DNA from: Corynebacterium sp. HMSC074A01
GTDB lineage: Bacteria; Actinomycetota; Actinomycetes; Mycobacteriales; Mycobacteriaceae
Reading direction: 5' to 3'
DNA: 63,861 nt
Assembly: GCF_001831515.1 (NCBI RefSeq)
Contig: NZ_KV825600.1
Location: 1 to 63,861, forward strand
A program made the translations under genes and the position numbers. Below the pieces are notes generated by a model. It was given only the letters and a program-made list of their open reading frames with translations. It had not been told where the DNA came from and did not search any database. Numbering within the stretch: position 1 is the stretch's first letter; each line of letters starts with the position of its first letter. This document shows, piece after piece, positions 8,135 to 17,081 of this stretch.

Positions 8135-9082
8135 CTATGCGGCCCAGCGGGAATCCGGGCCGGTCACGCGGTCGTTAAAGCGGGTGCGGGCCGTGTCGTA
8201 CTCGTCTTCCGGCAGCTGGTAGAAGTACACGCGCGGCAGGACGCCCTCGACGCGGTTGAGGTAGGAGTTCATGAACTCCTCCAGCGCGGCGTTGTCCTCT
8301 ATCGATTCGGCGTTGACGTAGACAAACAGCGGGCGTGCCAGGGGATATTCGCCTTCCTGGGTGGCGTCGCGCGCGGGGGCGACGCCGTCGACGGTGACGT
8401 TGTCGATCCGGTCACGTACCTCGCCCTCGGTGGCCAGGTAGTTACCGATACCCATGAAGCCGATGGCGTTCGTGTCCTCGGCGATCCAGGAGGAGAGCTC
8501 GTCGATATCGTCGGTGGACTCGTAGTCCTCGCGGATGGTGTCGCCGCCGAGCACCTTGTCCTTGAACACCTCAAGGGTGCCGGAGCCGTCCGGGCGGCCG
8601 TACAGGGAGATTTCCTCGTCAGGCCAGGACGGGTCGATGTCCGACCAGGTGGTCACCGAGGAGTCCTTCGCCCACACATCGTGCAGCTGCTCGACGGTGA
8701 GGTCCTGTGCCCACGTGTTCTCGGCGTTCTTCACAATGGTCACCGCATCCAGCGCGATGGGCAGCTCGATGTATTCCACCCCGTTGTCGCTGCACTGCTT
8801 CTGGAATTCCTCCGGGATGGGCAGGGAGGAGTCGTTGATGTCCGACTTGCCGTCGCAAAACGCGGCGAAGCCATCGGTGGAGCCGTCGGCGGTGATGCGC
8901 ACATCCTGCTGGGAGCGCTCGGCGATGAACGCGGTGATCGGCTCGACGGTGGCGGAACCGGTGACGTGGATCGGGGCGTCTGCGCCCGACTTCGCGTCCG
9001 TGCCGGATTCGGTGGAGCAGGCGGCGAGCCCGCCAGCGCCGATGAGCAGGGCGGTGGTGAGTGCGAACAGCTGCTTCTTCAT
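8135..9082 (-). CDS. PstS-like phosphate-binding lipoprotein
   Basis: The product is 315 aa. It begins MKKQLF, then a hydrophobic stretch ending in the lipobox LAAC (Cys at about 21), so it should be lipid-anchored outside the membrane. The mature part has the phosphate-binding protein pattern: GSATVEPI near the N-terminus, ADGSTDGF, LDAVTIVKN, and GRPDGSGTLEVF in the hinge region. The start at 9082 is chosen because it gives a proper signal peptide after AGGGAAC; longer in-frame starts do not. Instead of pstCAB, its neighbours are a small charged protein and a Na+/Pi symporter. It may deliver phosphate to the symporter or act in sensing; both are inferences. Confidence 0.8.
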   Translation of the reverse strand: MKKQLFALTTALLIGAGGLAACSTESGTDAKSGADAPIHVTGSATVEPITAFIAERSQQDVRITADGSTDGFAAFCDGKSDINDSSLPIPEEFQKQCSDNGVEYIELPIALDAVTIVKNAENTWAQDLTVEQLHDVWAKDSSVTTWSDIDPSWPDEEISLYGRPDGSGTLEVFKDKVLGGDTIREDYESTDDIDELSSWIAEDTNAIGFMGIGNYLATEGEVRDRIDNVTVDGVAPARDATQEGEYPLARPLFVYVNAESIEDNAALEEFMNSYLNRVEGVLPRVYFYQLPEDEYDTARTRFNDRVTGPDSRWAA

Positions 9083-9092
9083 GTGCGTTCCC

Positions 9093-9386
9093 TTACTTCT
9101 TCTTCGAGGCTTCGTCGCGCAGCTCGCGGAAGAGGTTGAGCACATCGCGCCAGCGCGGGCGGGTCATTTCCAGGTACTGCGGGATGCGGTTGAGCTCTTC
9201 GAGCTGCTCCGGGGTGAGCCGCTCGTGGTCCGTCTTCTTGCGCACCTCGAGCTCGTTGCGCAGGACGTGGGTGGTCTCTTCGAGTTCGTTGATCAGCTCT
9301 TGCAGTTCGGCGTTCGGCGCGTCCGCGTCAATCAGCTTCTGCGCTCGCTTGCCCGAGGTGGACTGTTCGGGTTCGGGGTGAGTCAT
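9093..9386 (-). CDS. Small charged helical protein between symporter and PstS-like gene
   Basis: A 97-residue protein without signal peptide or membrane segment. The middle (residues 22-80) is almost entirely Glu/Leu/Arg-rich and looks helical, with a coiled-coil flavour (ELQELINELEETTHVLRNEL). It ends in KKK. It starts 19 nt after the symporter stop and ends 10 nt before the PstS-like start, so it belongs to the same operon. I do not recognise a family. A cytoplasmic accessory or regulator of the symporter is a guess from position only. Confidence 0.65.
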   Translation of the reverse strand: MTHPEPEQSTSGKRAQKLIDADAPNAELQELINELEETTHVLRNELEVRKKTDHERLTPEQLEELNRIPQYLEMTRPRWRDVLNLFRELRDEASKKK

Positions 9387-9405
9387 GGCAGTTCCTTAAG
9401 GGTGC

Positions 9406-10680
9406 TTAGAAGAAGACGTTGGTGATCAGGACAGCGAGCAGCGGGAGGGCGAAGAAGATGCCGCCGACCCAGATGAAGACGTACCACTTGTTCTTGTCCG
9501 CCAAGGTGGCCAGCCAGTTCGCGCCCTTCGGAGGCAGTACTCGCAGGAAGGGCAGCGTCATGATGACGAGCGCGCCGAAGACGTTGAACATGGTGTGCAC
9601 GAGCGCACCCTGCATCGCGGCCTCTGCTTCCACGCCGGAGGCGGAGAAGGCGGCGATCAGGCCGGTGATGGTGGTACCGATGTTGGCGCCCACCACGAAG
9701 GGGAACAGCTCCTTGACCTTGAACTTGCCGGAAGCCGCCAGCGGGACGGTCAGCGAGGTCGTGGTGGAGGAGGACTGGACCGCGGTGGTGATGATGGCAC
9801 CGGAGAGGATGCCCGTGATCGGGCCGCGGCCGAGTGCTGCGTGCAGCATCTCCTGGGCGCGGCCCACGAGCAGGGCGGAAAGCATCTTGCCGATGTAGCC
9901 GATGACTACCAGGATGAGCACGACACCGGCGACGGACAGCACGATGCCGCCCCACACGTCGCCCAGCGGGCTGACGATGAGCGTGGCCAGGTTGACCAGC
10001 GGCTCCGTGATTGCGTCGACACCGTTGCCAACCACCTCGAAGATGCCGGCGAGCACGCCGTCGCCCTCGCCCGCGAGCGAGCCGGCGAAGACGCCGGAGA
10101 CCTTGGAGAGGAAGCCGGTGAAGATCTCGAGCGGGAAGAAGATGGCCAGCGCGAGCAGGTTATAGAAGTCGTGCACCGTGGCCATGGAGAACGCGCGGTG
10201 GAACTGCTGCTTGTTGCCGGACAGGCCAAGCGCCACCAGGGTGGAGGTCACCGTGGTACCGATGTTGGCACCGAAGAGCATGGGTACCGCCACCTCGAGC
10301 GGGAGGCCACCGGCGATCATGCCGACGGTAATAGAGGTGGTGGTGGAAGACGACTGCATGATGGCGGTGGCGAGGATGCCGACCGCCAGGCCGACGAAGG
10401 GGTTCTCGGCAAAGGCGAAGAGCTCCTTGGCCTGGTCGCCCGCCGCCATCTTGAAGCCGGCACCGATCATGCCGACGGCGTTGAGCAGCAGCCAGATAGC
10501 CAGGACGACCGAGATCCACTCGGCCGCCTTCTTCGCGCCGCCGCTCAACGGGAGCCAGCCGAGCGGGTCGGCCGGGGCGTCCTCGCTGTTCTCGTTCTGT
10601 GCTTCCTGCGGCTTCGTGTCCGGGTGAGGCTTGGTGGCGACGGTGCTACCCCCCGCGTCGCGTGTGACGTCTCTGCTCAT
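9406..10680 (-). CDS. Na+/phosphate cotransporter (NptA/PNaS family)
   Basis: The 424-residue integral membrane protein imports inorganic phosphate with sodium. It has the two inverted signature repeats of the family, MQSSSTTTSITVG (about residue 108) and VQSSSTTTSLTVP (about 302), each in a hydrophobic half with GANIGTT/VGANIGTT motifs. The first ~50 residues are a hydrophilic cytoplasmic tail. No PhoU-like C-terminal domain is present. It is the first gene of an apparent three-gene operon with the small protein and the PstS-like lipoprotein. Confidence 0.88.
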   Translation of the reverse strand: MSRDVTRDAGGSTVATKPHPDTKPQEAQNENSEDAPADPLGWLPLSGGAKKAAEWISVVLAIWLLLNAVGMIGAGFKMAAGDQAKELFAFAENPFVGLAVGILATAIMQSSSTTTSITVGMIAGGLPLEVAVPMLFGANIGTTVTSTLVALGLSGNKQQFHRAFSMATVHDFYNLLALAIFFPLEIFTGFLSKVSGVFAGSLAGEGDGVLAGIFEVVGNGVDAITEPLVNLATLIVSPLGDVWGGIVLSVAGVVLILVVIGYIGKMLSALLVGRAQEMLHAALGRGPITGILSGAIITTAVQSSSTTTSLTVPLAASGKFKVKELFPFVVGANIGTTITGLIAAFSASGVEAEAAMQGALVHTMFNVFGALVIMTLPFLRVLPPKGANWLATLADKNKWYVFIWVGGIFFALPLLAVLITNVFF

Positions 10681-10793
10681 CTGCGCTCTCGATCAACGTG
10701 TGTACAAAAAGTAGGTCATGGCGCACTCTAGGCGCTCGAAGCAGATTCCCCGTGTCTTTTCGGTTAACTTACAGCAAATTAAATACAGGCTGC

Positions 10794-12680
10794 CTAAGTA
10801 TTTGCGAACTGGCTCTGGTGTAGCGCGTAGTACGCGCCCCGGCGTTCGAGCAGCTCATCGTGTGTGCCTTGCTCCACGATCCGGCCGGACTCCATGACCA
10901 GGATCACGTCCGCGTCCCGGATGGTGGAAAGCCGGTGCGCGATGACAAAGGAGGTTCGCTGCGCCCGCAGCGCGTGCATCGCCTGCTGCACGAGCACCTC
11001 GGTGCGCGTGTCCACCGCCGAGGTCGCCTCATCGAGCACCAGGATGGTGGGCTGCGAGAGGAACGCGCGGGCAATCGTGATCAGCTGCCGCTCACCTGCC
11101 GAAAGCGCCCCGCCGTCCTGGTCCACCACCGTGTCGTAGCCCTCCGGCAGCGCGTGCACGAAGCGATCCACGTACGTGGCCTTCGCCGCAGCGATGACCT
11201 CTTCGTCCGTTGCGTCGAGTCGCCCGTAGCGAATGTTTTCCATGATCGTGCCCTCGAAAAGCACCGCGTCCTGCAGCACCATGCCGATCTGCTCGCGCAG
11301 CGTCGCGCGCGTCAAGGTACGGATGTCGCGGCCGTCGAGCACAATCGCACCGGCGTCCACGTCGTAGAAGCGCATGAGCAGGTTGACCAGCGTGGTCTTG
11401 CCAGCGCCGGTCGGCCCCACAATCGCGGCGGTCTGCCCGGGCGCAACGCGCAGGCTCAAGTCCTGGATCAGCGGCTCGTCGGTGTAGGAGAAGGAGACGT
11501 CGCGGAACTCCACCAGGCCTTCCGGGCTCTCGCTTATCGACGCCGCGTCGTCCCCAGCGTCCGGCACCTCCTCTTCCGCATCGAGCAACTCGAAGATGCG
11601 CTCGGCGGAGGCAACGCCGGACTGGATCATCTGCATCATGCCAGCGAGCTCGCCGAGTGGCTGGTTGAACTGGCGGGAGTACTGGATGAACGCGGTGGCG
11701 TCGCCAAGCGTCATCTGCCCGCTGGCGACGCGCAGGCCGCCGAGGACGGCGATGGCCACGTACGAAAGGTAGGAGATGAACTGCATGAGCGGGTGCATCG
11801 AGTTGGCGAGGAACTGCGCCTTGCCTGCAGCAACGGCGAGACGTTCGTTGCGCTCGTCGAACTCGCGGTGCAGCTCATCGGTGCGGCCGAAGATGAGCGC
11901 GACCTCGTGGCCGGAAAAGGCCTCCTCGACCTGGCCGTTGACCTCGCCGGTGGCCTTCCACTGCGCGGCGAACTGCTTCTGCGAGCGGGTGCCCACCACG
12001 CCCATGGCGAGCGCGGTGAGGGGGATGGACAGCAGCGCGACCAACGCGAGCTGCCAGGAGATCACGAACATCATCGCGATAATGCCCACCACTGTGAGGA
12101 CCGCGTTGAAGATCTGCGACAGTGCCTGCTGGAGCGCCTGTTGCACGTTGTCCACGTCGTTGGTGGTGCGGCTCATCACGTCGCCGCGCTGGCGCGAGTC
12201 GAAGTAGCTCAGCGGCAGGCGGTGCAGTTTTGCTTCCACGCGCTCGCGCAGTTGGTAGACAGTGCGCATGGTCAGCCGGTTCAGGATCGCACCCTGGGCC
12301 CACATCATTACCGATGAAAAGACGTACAGCGCCAGGATCACCAGGATCAGCTCGCGCAGGTGAGCAAAGTCGATGCCTTCGCCCGGTCGCAGGTCCATGG
12401 CCTCCGCCATGTCGGCAAACTTGTCCTGCCCTGCGGCGCGCAGGCCCTCGATAGCTTGCTCTTTGCTGACTCCGGCCGGCATGCGGCCTGAGATCGCGCC
12501 ACTAAAGATCACGTCCATCGCCTGGCCCATTACCTTCGGTGCCCAGACGGCGAGCACGACGGCTGCGATGTTCATTACGAACACTGCCGTCAGCGCCAGC
12601 TTGTACGGCGCGAGCAGGCCCACCAGCCGTTTCGCCGAGGGCCAGAACTGTTTCGCCTGCCGTGGTTCCTGCTCACTCAT
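10794..12680 (-). CDS. ABC exporter subunit, canonical Walker site (heterodimer partner)
   Basis: The 628-residue half-transporter has six membrane segments (residues ~20-330) and a C-terminal ATPase. Walker A GPTGAGKTT is near residue 423, Walker B ILVLDEATS with the catalytic Glu near 547, and the switch His is in VIAHRLSTI. Its signature motif is altered to LSAGERQLI. Its partner (12677-14392) has the opposite pattern, so the pair forms an exporter with one active and one degenerate ATP site. There is an extra ~60-residue insertion between the first two membrane segments. It overlaps its partner's stop by 4 nt. The substrate (drug, lipid or peptide) is not evident. Confidence 0.88.
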   Translation of the reverse strand: MSEQEPRQAKQFWPSAKRLVGLLAPYKLALTAVFVMNIAAVVLAVWAPKVMGQAMDVIFSGAISGRMPAGVSKEQAIEGLRAAGQDKFADMAEAMDLRPGEGIDFAHLRELILVILALYVFSSVMMWAQGAILNRLTMRTVYQLRERVEAKLHRLPLSYFDSRQRGDVMSRTTNDVDNVQQALQQALSQIFNAVLTVVGIIAMMFVISWQLALVALLSIPLTALAMGVVGTRSQKQFAAQWKATGEVNGQVEEAFSGHEVALIFGRTDELHREFDERNERLAVAAGKAQFLANSMHPLMQFISYLSYVAIAVLGGLRVASGQMTLGDATAFIQYSRQFNQPLGELAGMMQMIQSGVASAERIFELLDAEEEVPDAGDDAASISESPEGLVEFRDVSFSYTDEPLIQDLSLRVAPGQTAAIVGPTGAGKTTLVNLLMRFYDVDAGAIVLDGRDIRTLTRATLREQIGMVLQDAVLFEGTIMENIRYGRLDATDEEVIAAAKATYVDRFVHALPEGYDTVVDQDGGALSAGERQLITIARAFLSQPTILVLDEATSAVDTRTEVLVQQAMHALRAQRTSFVIAHRLSTIRDADVILVMESGRIVEQGTHDELLERRGAYYALHQSQFANT

Positions 12681-14392
12681 GCCTGTACCGCCTTCTGGCT
12701 CTGCTCGATTTCCCGGTATGTCTGGCTGGTCTTCAAAAGCTCCTCGTGGGTACCGCGTGCGACGATCTCGCCGGCCTCCAACACCAGAATTTGGTCAGCC
12801 CCGCGGAGCGAGGCGATACGCTGGCCGACAATGATGACGACCTTGCCCGCGGTGTACTCGGTCATCGCGGCGCGCACACGCGCGTCCGTGGAGGCATCCA
12901 GCGCGGAAAAGGCGTCGTCAAAGAGGTACACGTCCGGCTGCGCGACCAGCATCCGTGCGATGGAAAGGCGCTGGCGCTGCCCACCGGAGACGTTGGTGCC
13001 GCCCTGGGAGATCTCCATGTCCAGGTCGTCGACGAAGTCGGCCTGCGCCACGCGCAGCGCCTTCCACAGCTCCTCGTCCGTGGCGTCAGGGTTGCCCATC
13101 CGCAGGTTGGAGACGACGGTGCCGCTGAACAGCCAGGGCTTCTGCGGCACCATGGAGACGCGCTCGACGAGGTCGGTGCGGGCGAAGTGGGGGATGGGCG
13201 TGGCGTCGAGAAGCACTTGGCCCTCGGTTGGGTTGTGCAGGCGTGGGATGAGATTGAGCAGCGTCGACTTGCCGGAGCCGGTCGCGCCGATGATCGCCGT
13301 GGTGGTGCCAGGACGTGCGGTGAAACTGATGTTCTTCAGTACGGGGGCGTCGGCCCCGGGGTAGCTGAAGGTGACATCGCGGAACTCGATTTCGCCGCGG
13401 CGCTTCGCCGGGGTGGTGGGGGAGGCAGGCTCGATGATCTGCGGGTCGTGGCCGAGCACTTCGGCGACGCGGCGGGCGCAGACGATGGCGCGCGGCAGCA
13501 TCATGAGCATGAACGTGGCCATCATGACCGCCATGAGGATCTGCATGAGGTACTGCATGAATGCGGTGAGTGCGCCGACCTCGACCAGGCCGTCATCGAC
13601 GCGGTGGCCGCCGAACCACAGGACCGCCGCGGTGGCGAGGTTGAGGATGAGCATGATGACCGGGAACATCGTGACGAAGACGCGGCCGATGTTCAGCGAA
13701 ACCCGCGTGATGCGCTCGTTGGCGTCGGTGAAGCGCTGCGTCTCAAACTCCTCGCGCCCGAACGCGCGGACGACGCGGATGCCCGCGATCTGCTCGCGTA
13801 GCACCCCGTTGATCGCGTCGAGGCGCTCCTGCATCGTGCGGAACATGGGCATGAGCAGGGCCGCGATGATGCCCACGACGACGGCGAGGGTCAGTACCGC
13901 CGTGACCACCAGCCAGGACAGCCCCGCGTCCTGGCGCAGCGCCATGACGATGCCGCCCACGGCCATGATCGGGGCGGTAACCATGAAGTTGAGGAAGAGC
14001 AGAAACGTCATTTGGATCTGCTGCACGTCGTTGGTGCCGCGGGTGATCAGCGAGGGGGTGCCGAAGTGGGACATGTCCTCCGGGGAGAAATCGCTTACGT
14101 GGCCAAACACGGCCTCTCGGATGTCGCGGCCGGTGCGCATGGCGGTGCGCGAGGCGAACCAGATCGCCGCCACCGCCGTACTCACCTGCATGAGCGCGGC
14201 GGCGAGCATGACGCCACCCGTGCGCCAGATATAGGGCACATCGCCTTGGGCAATCCCCTGATCGATGATCGCGGCGTTGAGATCCGGCAGGTACAGCGTG
14301 GCCAGAGTCGTGAGCAGCTGGAGGATGACCACTGCGAGGATCGCGGGCCAGTACGCCGAGGCGTGCCTGGCGAGTAGGCGGGTGAGATGCAT
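12677..14392 (-). CDS. ABC exporter subunit with degenerate ATP site (heterodimer partner)
   Basis: The 571-residue half-transporter combines six membrane segments with an ATPase domain. Walker A GATGSGKST (about residue 373) and the signature VSGGQRQRL are canonical. The Walker B catalytic Glu is replaced by Asp (YLFDDAFSALD, about 492) and the switch His by Gln (IIVGQRIASL, about 523). These are the standard hallmarks of the non-hydrolysing site in heterodimeric exporters. It comes first in the operon and overlaps the second subunit by 4 nt. A -10 box 6 nt before its ATG suggests leaderless transcription, divergent from fic. Confidence 0.88.
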   Translation of the reverse strand: MHLTRLLARHASAYWPAILAVVILQLLTTLATLYLPDLNAAIIDQGIAQGDVPYIWRTGGVMLAAALMQVSTAVAAIWFASRTAMRTGRDIREAVFGHVSDFSPEDMSHFGTPSLITRGTNDVQQIQMTFLLFLNFMVTAPIMAVGGIVMALRQDAGLSWLVVTAVLTLAVVVGIIAALLMPMFRTMQERLDAINGVLREQIAGIRVVRAFGREEFETQRFTDANERITRVSLNIGRVFVTMFPVIMLILNLATAAVLWFGGHRVDDGLVEVGALTAFMQYLMQILMAVMMATFMLMMLPRAIVCARRVAEVLGHDPQIIEPASPTTPAKRRGEIEFRDVTFSYPGADAPVLKNISFTARPGTTTAIIGATGSGKSTLLNLIPRLHNPTEGQVLLDATPIPHFARTDLVERVSMVPQKPWLFSGTVVSNLRMGNPDATDEELWKALRVAQADFVDDLDMEISQGGTNVSGGQRQRLSIARMLVAQPDVYLFDDAFSALDASTDARVRAAMTEYTAGKVVIIVGQRIASLRGADQILVLEAGEIVARGTHEELLKTSQTYREIEQSQKAVQA

Positions 14393-14398
14393 GGGCGC

Positions 14399-14404
14399 AT
14401 GCTA
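14399..14404 (-). promoter_or_regulatory. -10 box of the ABC exporter operon (leaderless)
   Basis: TAGCAT on the minus strand, 6 nt before the ATG at 14392. Confidence 0.4.
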
Positions 14405-14441
14405 GCACCGGTGGGCGTCGACAAGCAGCTCGCTGCCTGTT

Positions 14442-14447
14442 TAAACT
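14442..14447 (+). promoter_or_regulatory. -10 box of fic (leaderless)
   Basis: TAAACT, 6 nt before the fic ATG; there is no ribosome-binding site in between. Confidence 0.4.
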
Positions 14448-14453
14448 TGCAGC

Positions 14454-15551
14454 ATGGAAACCACAGGACGGGCGGCATTTGATCCGAACGTGCCGTACAA
14501 CGAGCTGCCGCCGCTGCCACCGCCGGAGGTACTCGAGACGACGCGCGTGCTCAAAGCTGTCATTGACGCGCGGACGGAGCTGGCCGCGCTGAATACTGCC
14601 TGCCGCCTGATTCCGAACCCGGAGATCATCACCGCTACGATCCCCTTGCGCGAGGCGCAGGCGTCGACCGAGATCGAGAACATCGTGACCACCAACGACG
14701 AGCTTTTCCGCGCCGAGTGGAGCGTGGACCTTTCTCCGTCGCCCGCGACGAAAGAGGCGCTGCGGTACCGCGATGCGCTCCGTCGCGGCATCGCGCTGTT
14801 GGAAGAGCGGCCGGTGTCTGAAAAGGTCGCGCTCGAAGTGTGCTCCACGCTGCAGGGATCGCCAGCGTTGGTGCGTTCACAGCCCGGAACCTTCATTGGC
14901 GACCCGGTTGCGGGGACCCGCCGCTACACTCCGCCCGAGGGCCTTGAGGTGATCCAGCGGCACCTCTCCGCCTGGGAGCGTTTCCTCTATTCCGATCACG
15001 GGCTCGACCCGCTGGTGCTGATGGCGGTGGCGCACTACCAGTTCGAGGCGATTCACCCGTTTTACGACGGCAACGGGCGGACGGGCCGCATCCTGAATAT
15101 CCTGCTCCTCCTCCAGGAAAAGGTGCTTGACCTGCCGGTGCTTTACCTATCCGGGCCGATCGTCGATGCCAAGTCCGAGTATTACCGCCTGCTCAATGCG
15201 GTGACCGCGGACGGCAGTTGGGAGGAATGGATCCTCTTTATGGTGCGGGCGGTGGAGCAGTCGGCGCGCAGCACGAGCATGCTTATCGACGCCCTGTCGT
15301 CCCTGAAGTCCCGCACCACCGAAACCATCCGCGACCTCGGCATTGCGCCCGCTGCGGAGCTTGCCGAGCTGCTCTTCATCCAGCCGTACATCCGCATCAA
15401 GGACGTGGTGGACAAAGGCCTGGCGCAGCGGCAGACCGCGTCCGGCTGGTTGAGCGCGCTGGTCGAGGCTGGCGTCCTCGACGAGCTGAAAGCCGGCAGA
15501 TCGAAGGTATTTCTCAACGTTGCGGCCATCGAGGCGCTCACTCAGCGCTAG
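14454..15551 (+). CDS. Class II Fic domain protein (AMPylase) with winged-helix C-terminus
   Basis: The 365-residue protein should transfer AMP from ATP to a hydroxyl side chain of a target protein. The complete active-site motif HPFYDGNGRTGR lies at about residues 200-211. The autoinhibitory motif STEIEN lies at about 69-74, N-terminal to the Fic core, which defines class II (self-inhibited by its own Glu). The last ~90 residues read like a winged helix-turn-helix (IRIKDVVDKGLAQRQTASGWL). This architecture is widespread and usually targets DNA topoisomerases or the protein itself, but the target here is unknown. No antitoxin gene is adjacent, as expected for class II. Confidence 0.9.
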   Translation: METTGRAAFDPNVPYNELPPLPPPEVLETTRVLKAVIDARTELAALNTACRLIPNPEIITATIPLREAQASTEIENIVTTNDELFRAEWSVDLSPSPATKEALRYRDALRRGIALLEERPVSEKVALEVCSTLQGSPALVRSQPGTFIGDPVAGTRRYTPPEGLEVIQRHLSAWERFLYSDHGLDPLVLMAVAHYQFEAIHPFYDGNGRTGRILNILLLLQEKVLDLPVLYLSGPIVDAKSEYYRLLNAVTADGSWEEWILFMVRAVEQSARSTSMLIDALSSLKSRTTETIRDLGIAPAAELAELLFIQPYIRIKDVVDKGLAQRQTASGWLSALVEAGVLDELKAGRSKVFLNVAAIEALTQR

Positions 15552-15554
15552 CCC

Positions 15555-15637
15555 TTGACCTGCACCTTCACAAGTGTGACAGGTCAACATGTCGATTTTG
15601 GGCCAAAAAATCGACACGTCGCGCGGACGTGTCGATT
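15555..15637. terminator. Three stacked inverted repeats between fic and fprA
   Basis: TTGACCTG (15555-62)/CAGGTCAA (15580-87); TGTCGATTTT (15590-99)/AAAATCGACA (15607-16); AATCGACACGTC (15609-20)/GACGTGTCGATT (15626-37). The second and third share an arm and exclude each other. They lie between convergent genes, so termination in both directions is the simplest role. Confidence 0.55.
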
Positions 15638-15654
15638 CGGTGTACATGACGGAT

Positions 15655-17025
15655 TTAGTCGTCAGCGCGGGAGTGGCTGAGCATGTCGGCCCACTCCACG
15701 ATCTTCTTGCGCTCGCGCGGGAACTTCTCGTCCGCCTCGCCCAGGGCGCGCTCGGCCTCGTCGAGCTTGTACCAGCCCGCCCAGGTGGCGTACTCGATGC
15801 CGCGCTCGCGCAGCAGGCCGAGGATGTCGTCGATGCCGGTGTGCGACGGGGCGGCCAGCTTGCCTGCGTCCGCGTCGGCGATCAGCATGTCGGTGGTTTC
15901 CTTCGCATCCGACTTGGTGTTACCGATCAGGCCGACCGGGCCACGCTTGATCCAGCCGGTCACGTACAGCTTCTCCTCGGGGGCAGCGCCCTCTTCGGCG
16001 GAGGCAAGCACACGGCCACCGTCGTTCGGGATGACGTGGCGCTCAAGGTCGAAGGGCACGCCCTCGACGGGCTCGGAGCGGTAGCCGACGGCGTGGTAGA
16101 CCTGCTGGGCGGGCCAGTCGGTGAACTTGCCGGTGCCCTTAATACCACCGTTGCCGTCGAGCTCCTGGCGCTCGGTGCGGATACCGGTGGTGTTGCCGTC
16201 CTCGTCCACGAGGATCTCCACCGGCTCTTCGAAGAAGTGGATGTGGATCTTGTGCGGCGCATCATCCGGCTCGCGCATGGCGTACTGCTCAAGCACCTGG
16301 CAGTTGAGGTCGATGGACTTGTCCGCGCGGCGGACTTCCTCGCTAGCGGCGTCGTAGTCGATGTCCTCCGGGTCGACGAGCACCTGGATGGTGTCCGACA
16401 GGTCCATCTCGCGCAGTTCCTTCGGCGTGAACTTGGCCTGGGCGGGACCGCGGCGGCCGAACATGTGCACCGTCTCCGCCTGGTTCTTCTTCAGGGACTC
16501 GTAGACGTTATCCGGGATCTCGGTCACGGCGAGCTCGTCGCCGGTCTTGGCCAGGATGCGGGAGATGTCGAGTGCGACGTTGCCCACGCCGACCACGGCG
16601 ACTTCCTTCGCTTCCAGGTTCCAGTCGCGCTCGAAGCGGGGGTTGCCGTCGTAGAAGCCGACGAACTCGCCCGCGCCGATGGACTTATCGCCGTTGGGGA
16701 TGAGCAGTTCGCGGTCGCGCACGGCACCGGTGGACAGGACCACGGCGTCGTAGTAGTCACGCAGCTCATCGATGGTGACGTCGCGGCCGACCGTGACGTT
16801 AGCGATCAGGCGCAGATTGTCCTTATCCAGCACCTTGTGCAGGGACTTGACAATGCCCTTGATGCGCGGGTGGTCCGGGGCGACGCCGTAGCGGATCAGC
16901 CCGAAGGGGGCGGGCATCTGCTCGAAGAGGTCGACGTGGATGTCGTGCTCCGCGTTGCGGAGGAGGAGGTCGGATGCGTAAATGCCGGCCGGGCCGGCGC
17001 CGACGACGGCGACGCGCAGACTCAT
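15655..17025 (-). CDS. fprA: Ferredoxin/flavodoxin-NADP+ reductase (adrenodoxin reductase type)
   Basis: A 456-residue FAD enzyme passing electrons from NADPH to ferredoxin. The FAD loop VVGAGPAGIYASDLL is at the N-terminus, the NADPH loop VVGVGNVALDISRIL near residue 145, and GWIKRGPVGLIGNTKSDA near 365 closes the FAD site. It is transcribed divergently from cysI, matching fpr2 next to cysI in C. glutamicum, where it is thought to feed the ferredoxin-dependent sulfite reductase. The shared upstream region holds three McbR-like operators. AAAGGA lies 10 nt before the ATG. Confidence 0.92.
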   Translation of the reverse strand: MSLRVAVVGAGPAGIYASDLLLRNAEHDIHVDLFEQMPAPFGLIRYGVAPDHPRIKGIVKSLHKVLDKDNLRLIANVTVGRDVTIDELRDYYDAVVLSTGAVRDRELLIPNGDKSIGAGEFVGFYDGNPRFERDWNLEAKEVAVVGVGNVALDISRILAKTGDELAVTEIPDNVYESLKKNQAETVHMFGRRGPAQAKFTPKELREMDLSDTIQVLVDPEDIDYDAASEEVRRADKSIDLNCQVLEQYAMREPDDAPHKIHIHFFEEPVEILVDEDGNTTGIRTERQELDGNGGIKGTGKFTDWPAQQVYHAVGYRSEPVEGVPFDLERHVIPNDGGRVLASAEEGAAPEEKLYVTGWIKRGPVGLIGNTKSDAKETTDMLIADADAGKLAAPSHTGIDDILGLLRERGIEYATWAGWYKLDEAERALGEADEKFPRERKKIVEWADMLSHSRADD

Positions 17026-17081
17026 GTAAGGGGTGTCCTTTCGAGATAGGGGTCCGTTTAATATTCAACCAATATAGCGTA

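Noticed and set aside
7259..9139. Long plus-strand open frames (up to 370 codons) opposite the DUF1707 and PstS-like genes
   Set aside because: They are antisense shadows typical of high-GC DNA. The minus-strand genes have motifs, signal peptide and ribosome-binding sites; the shadows do not.
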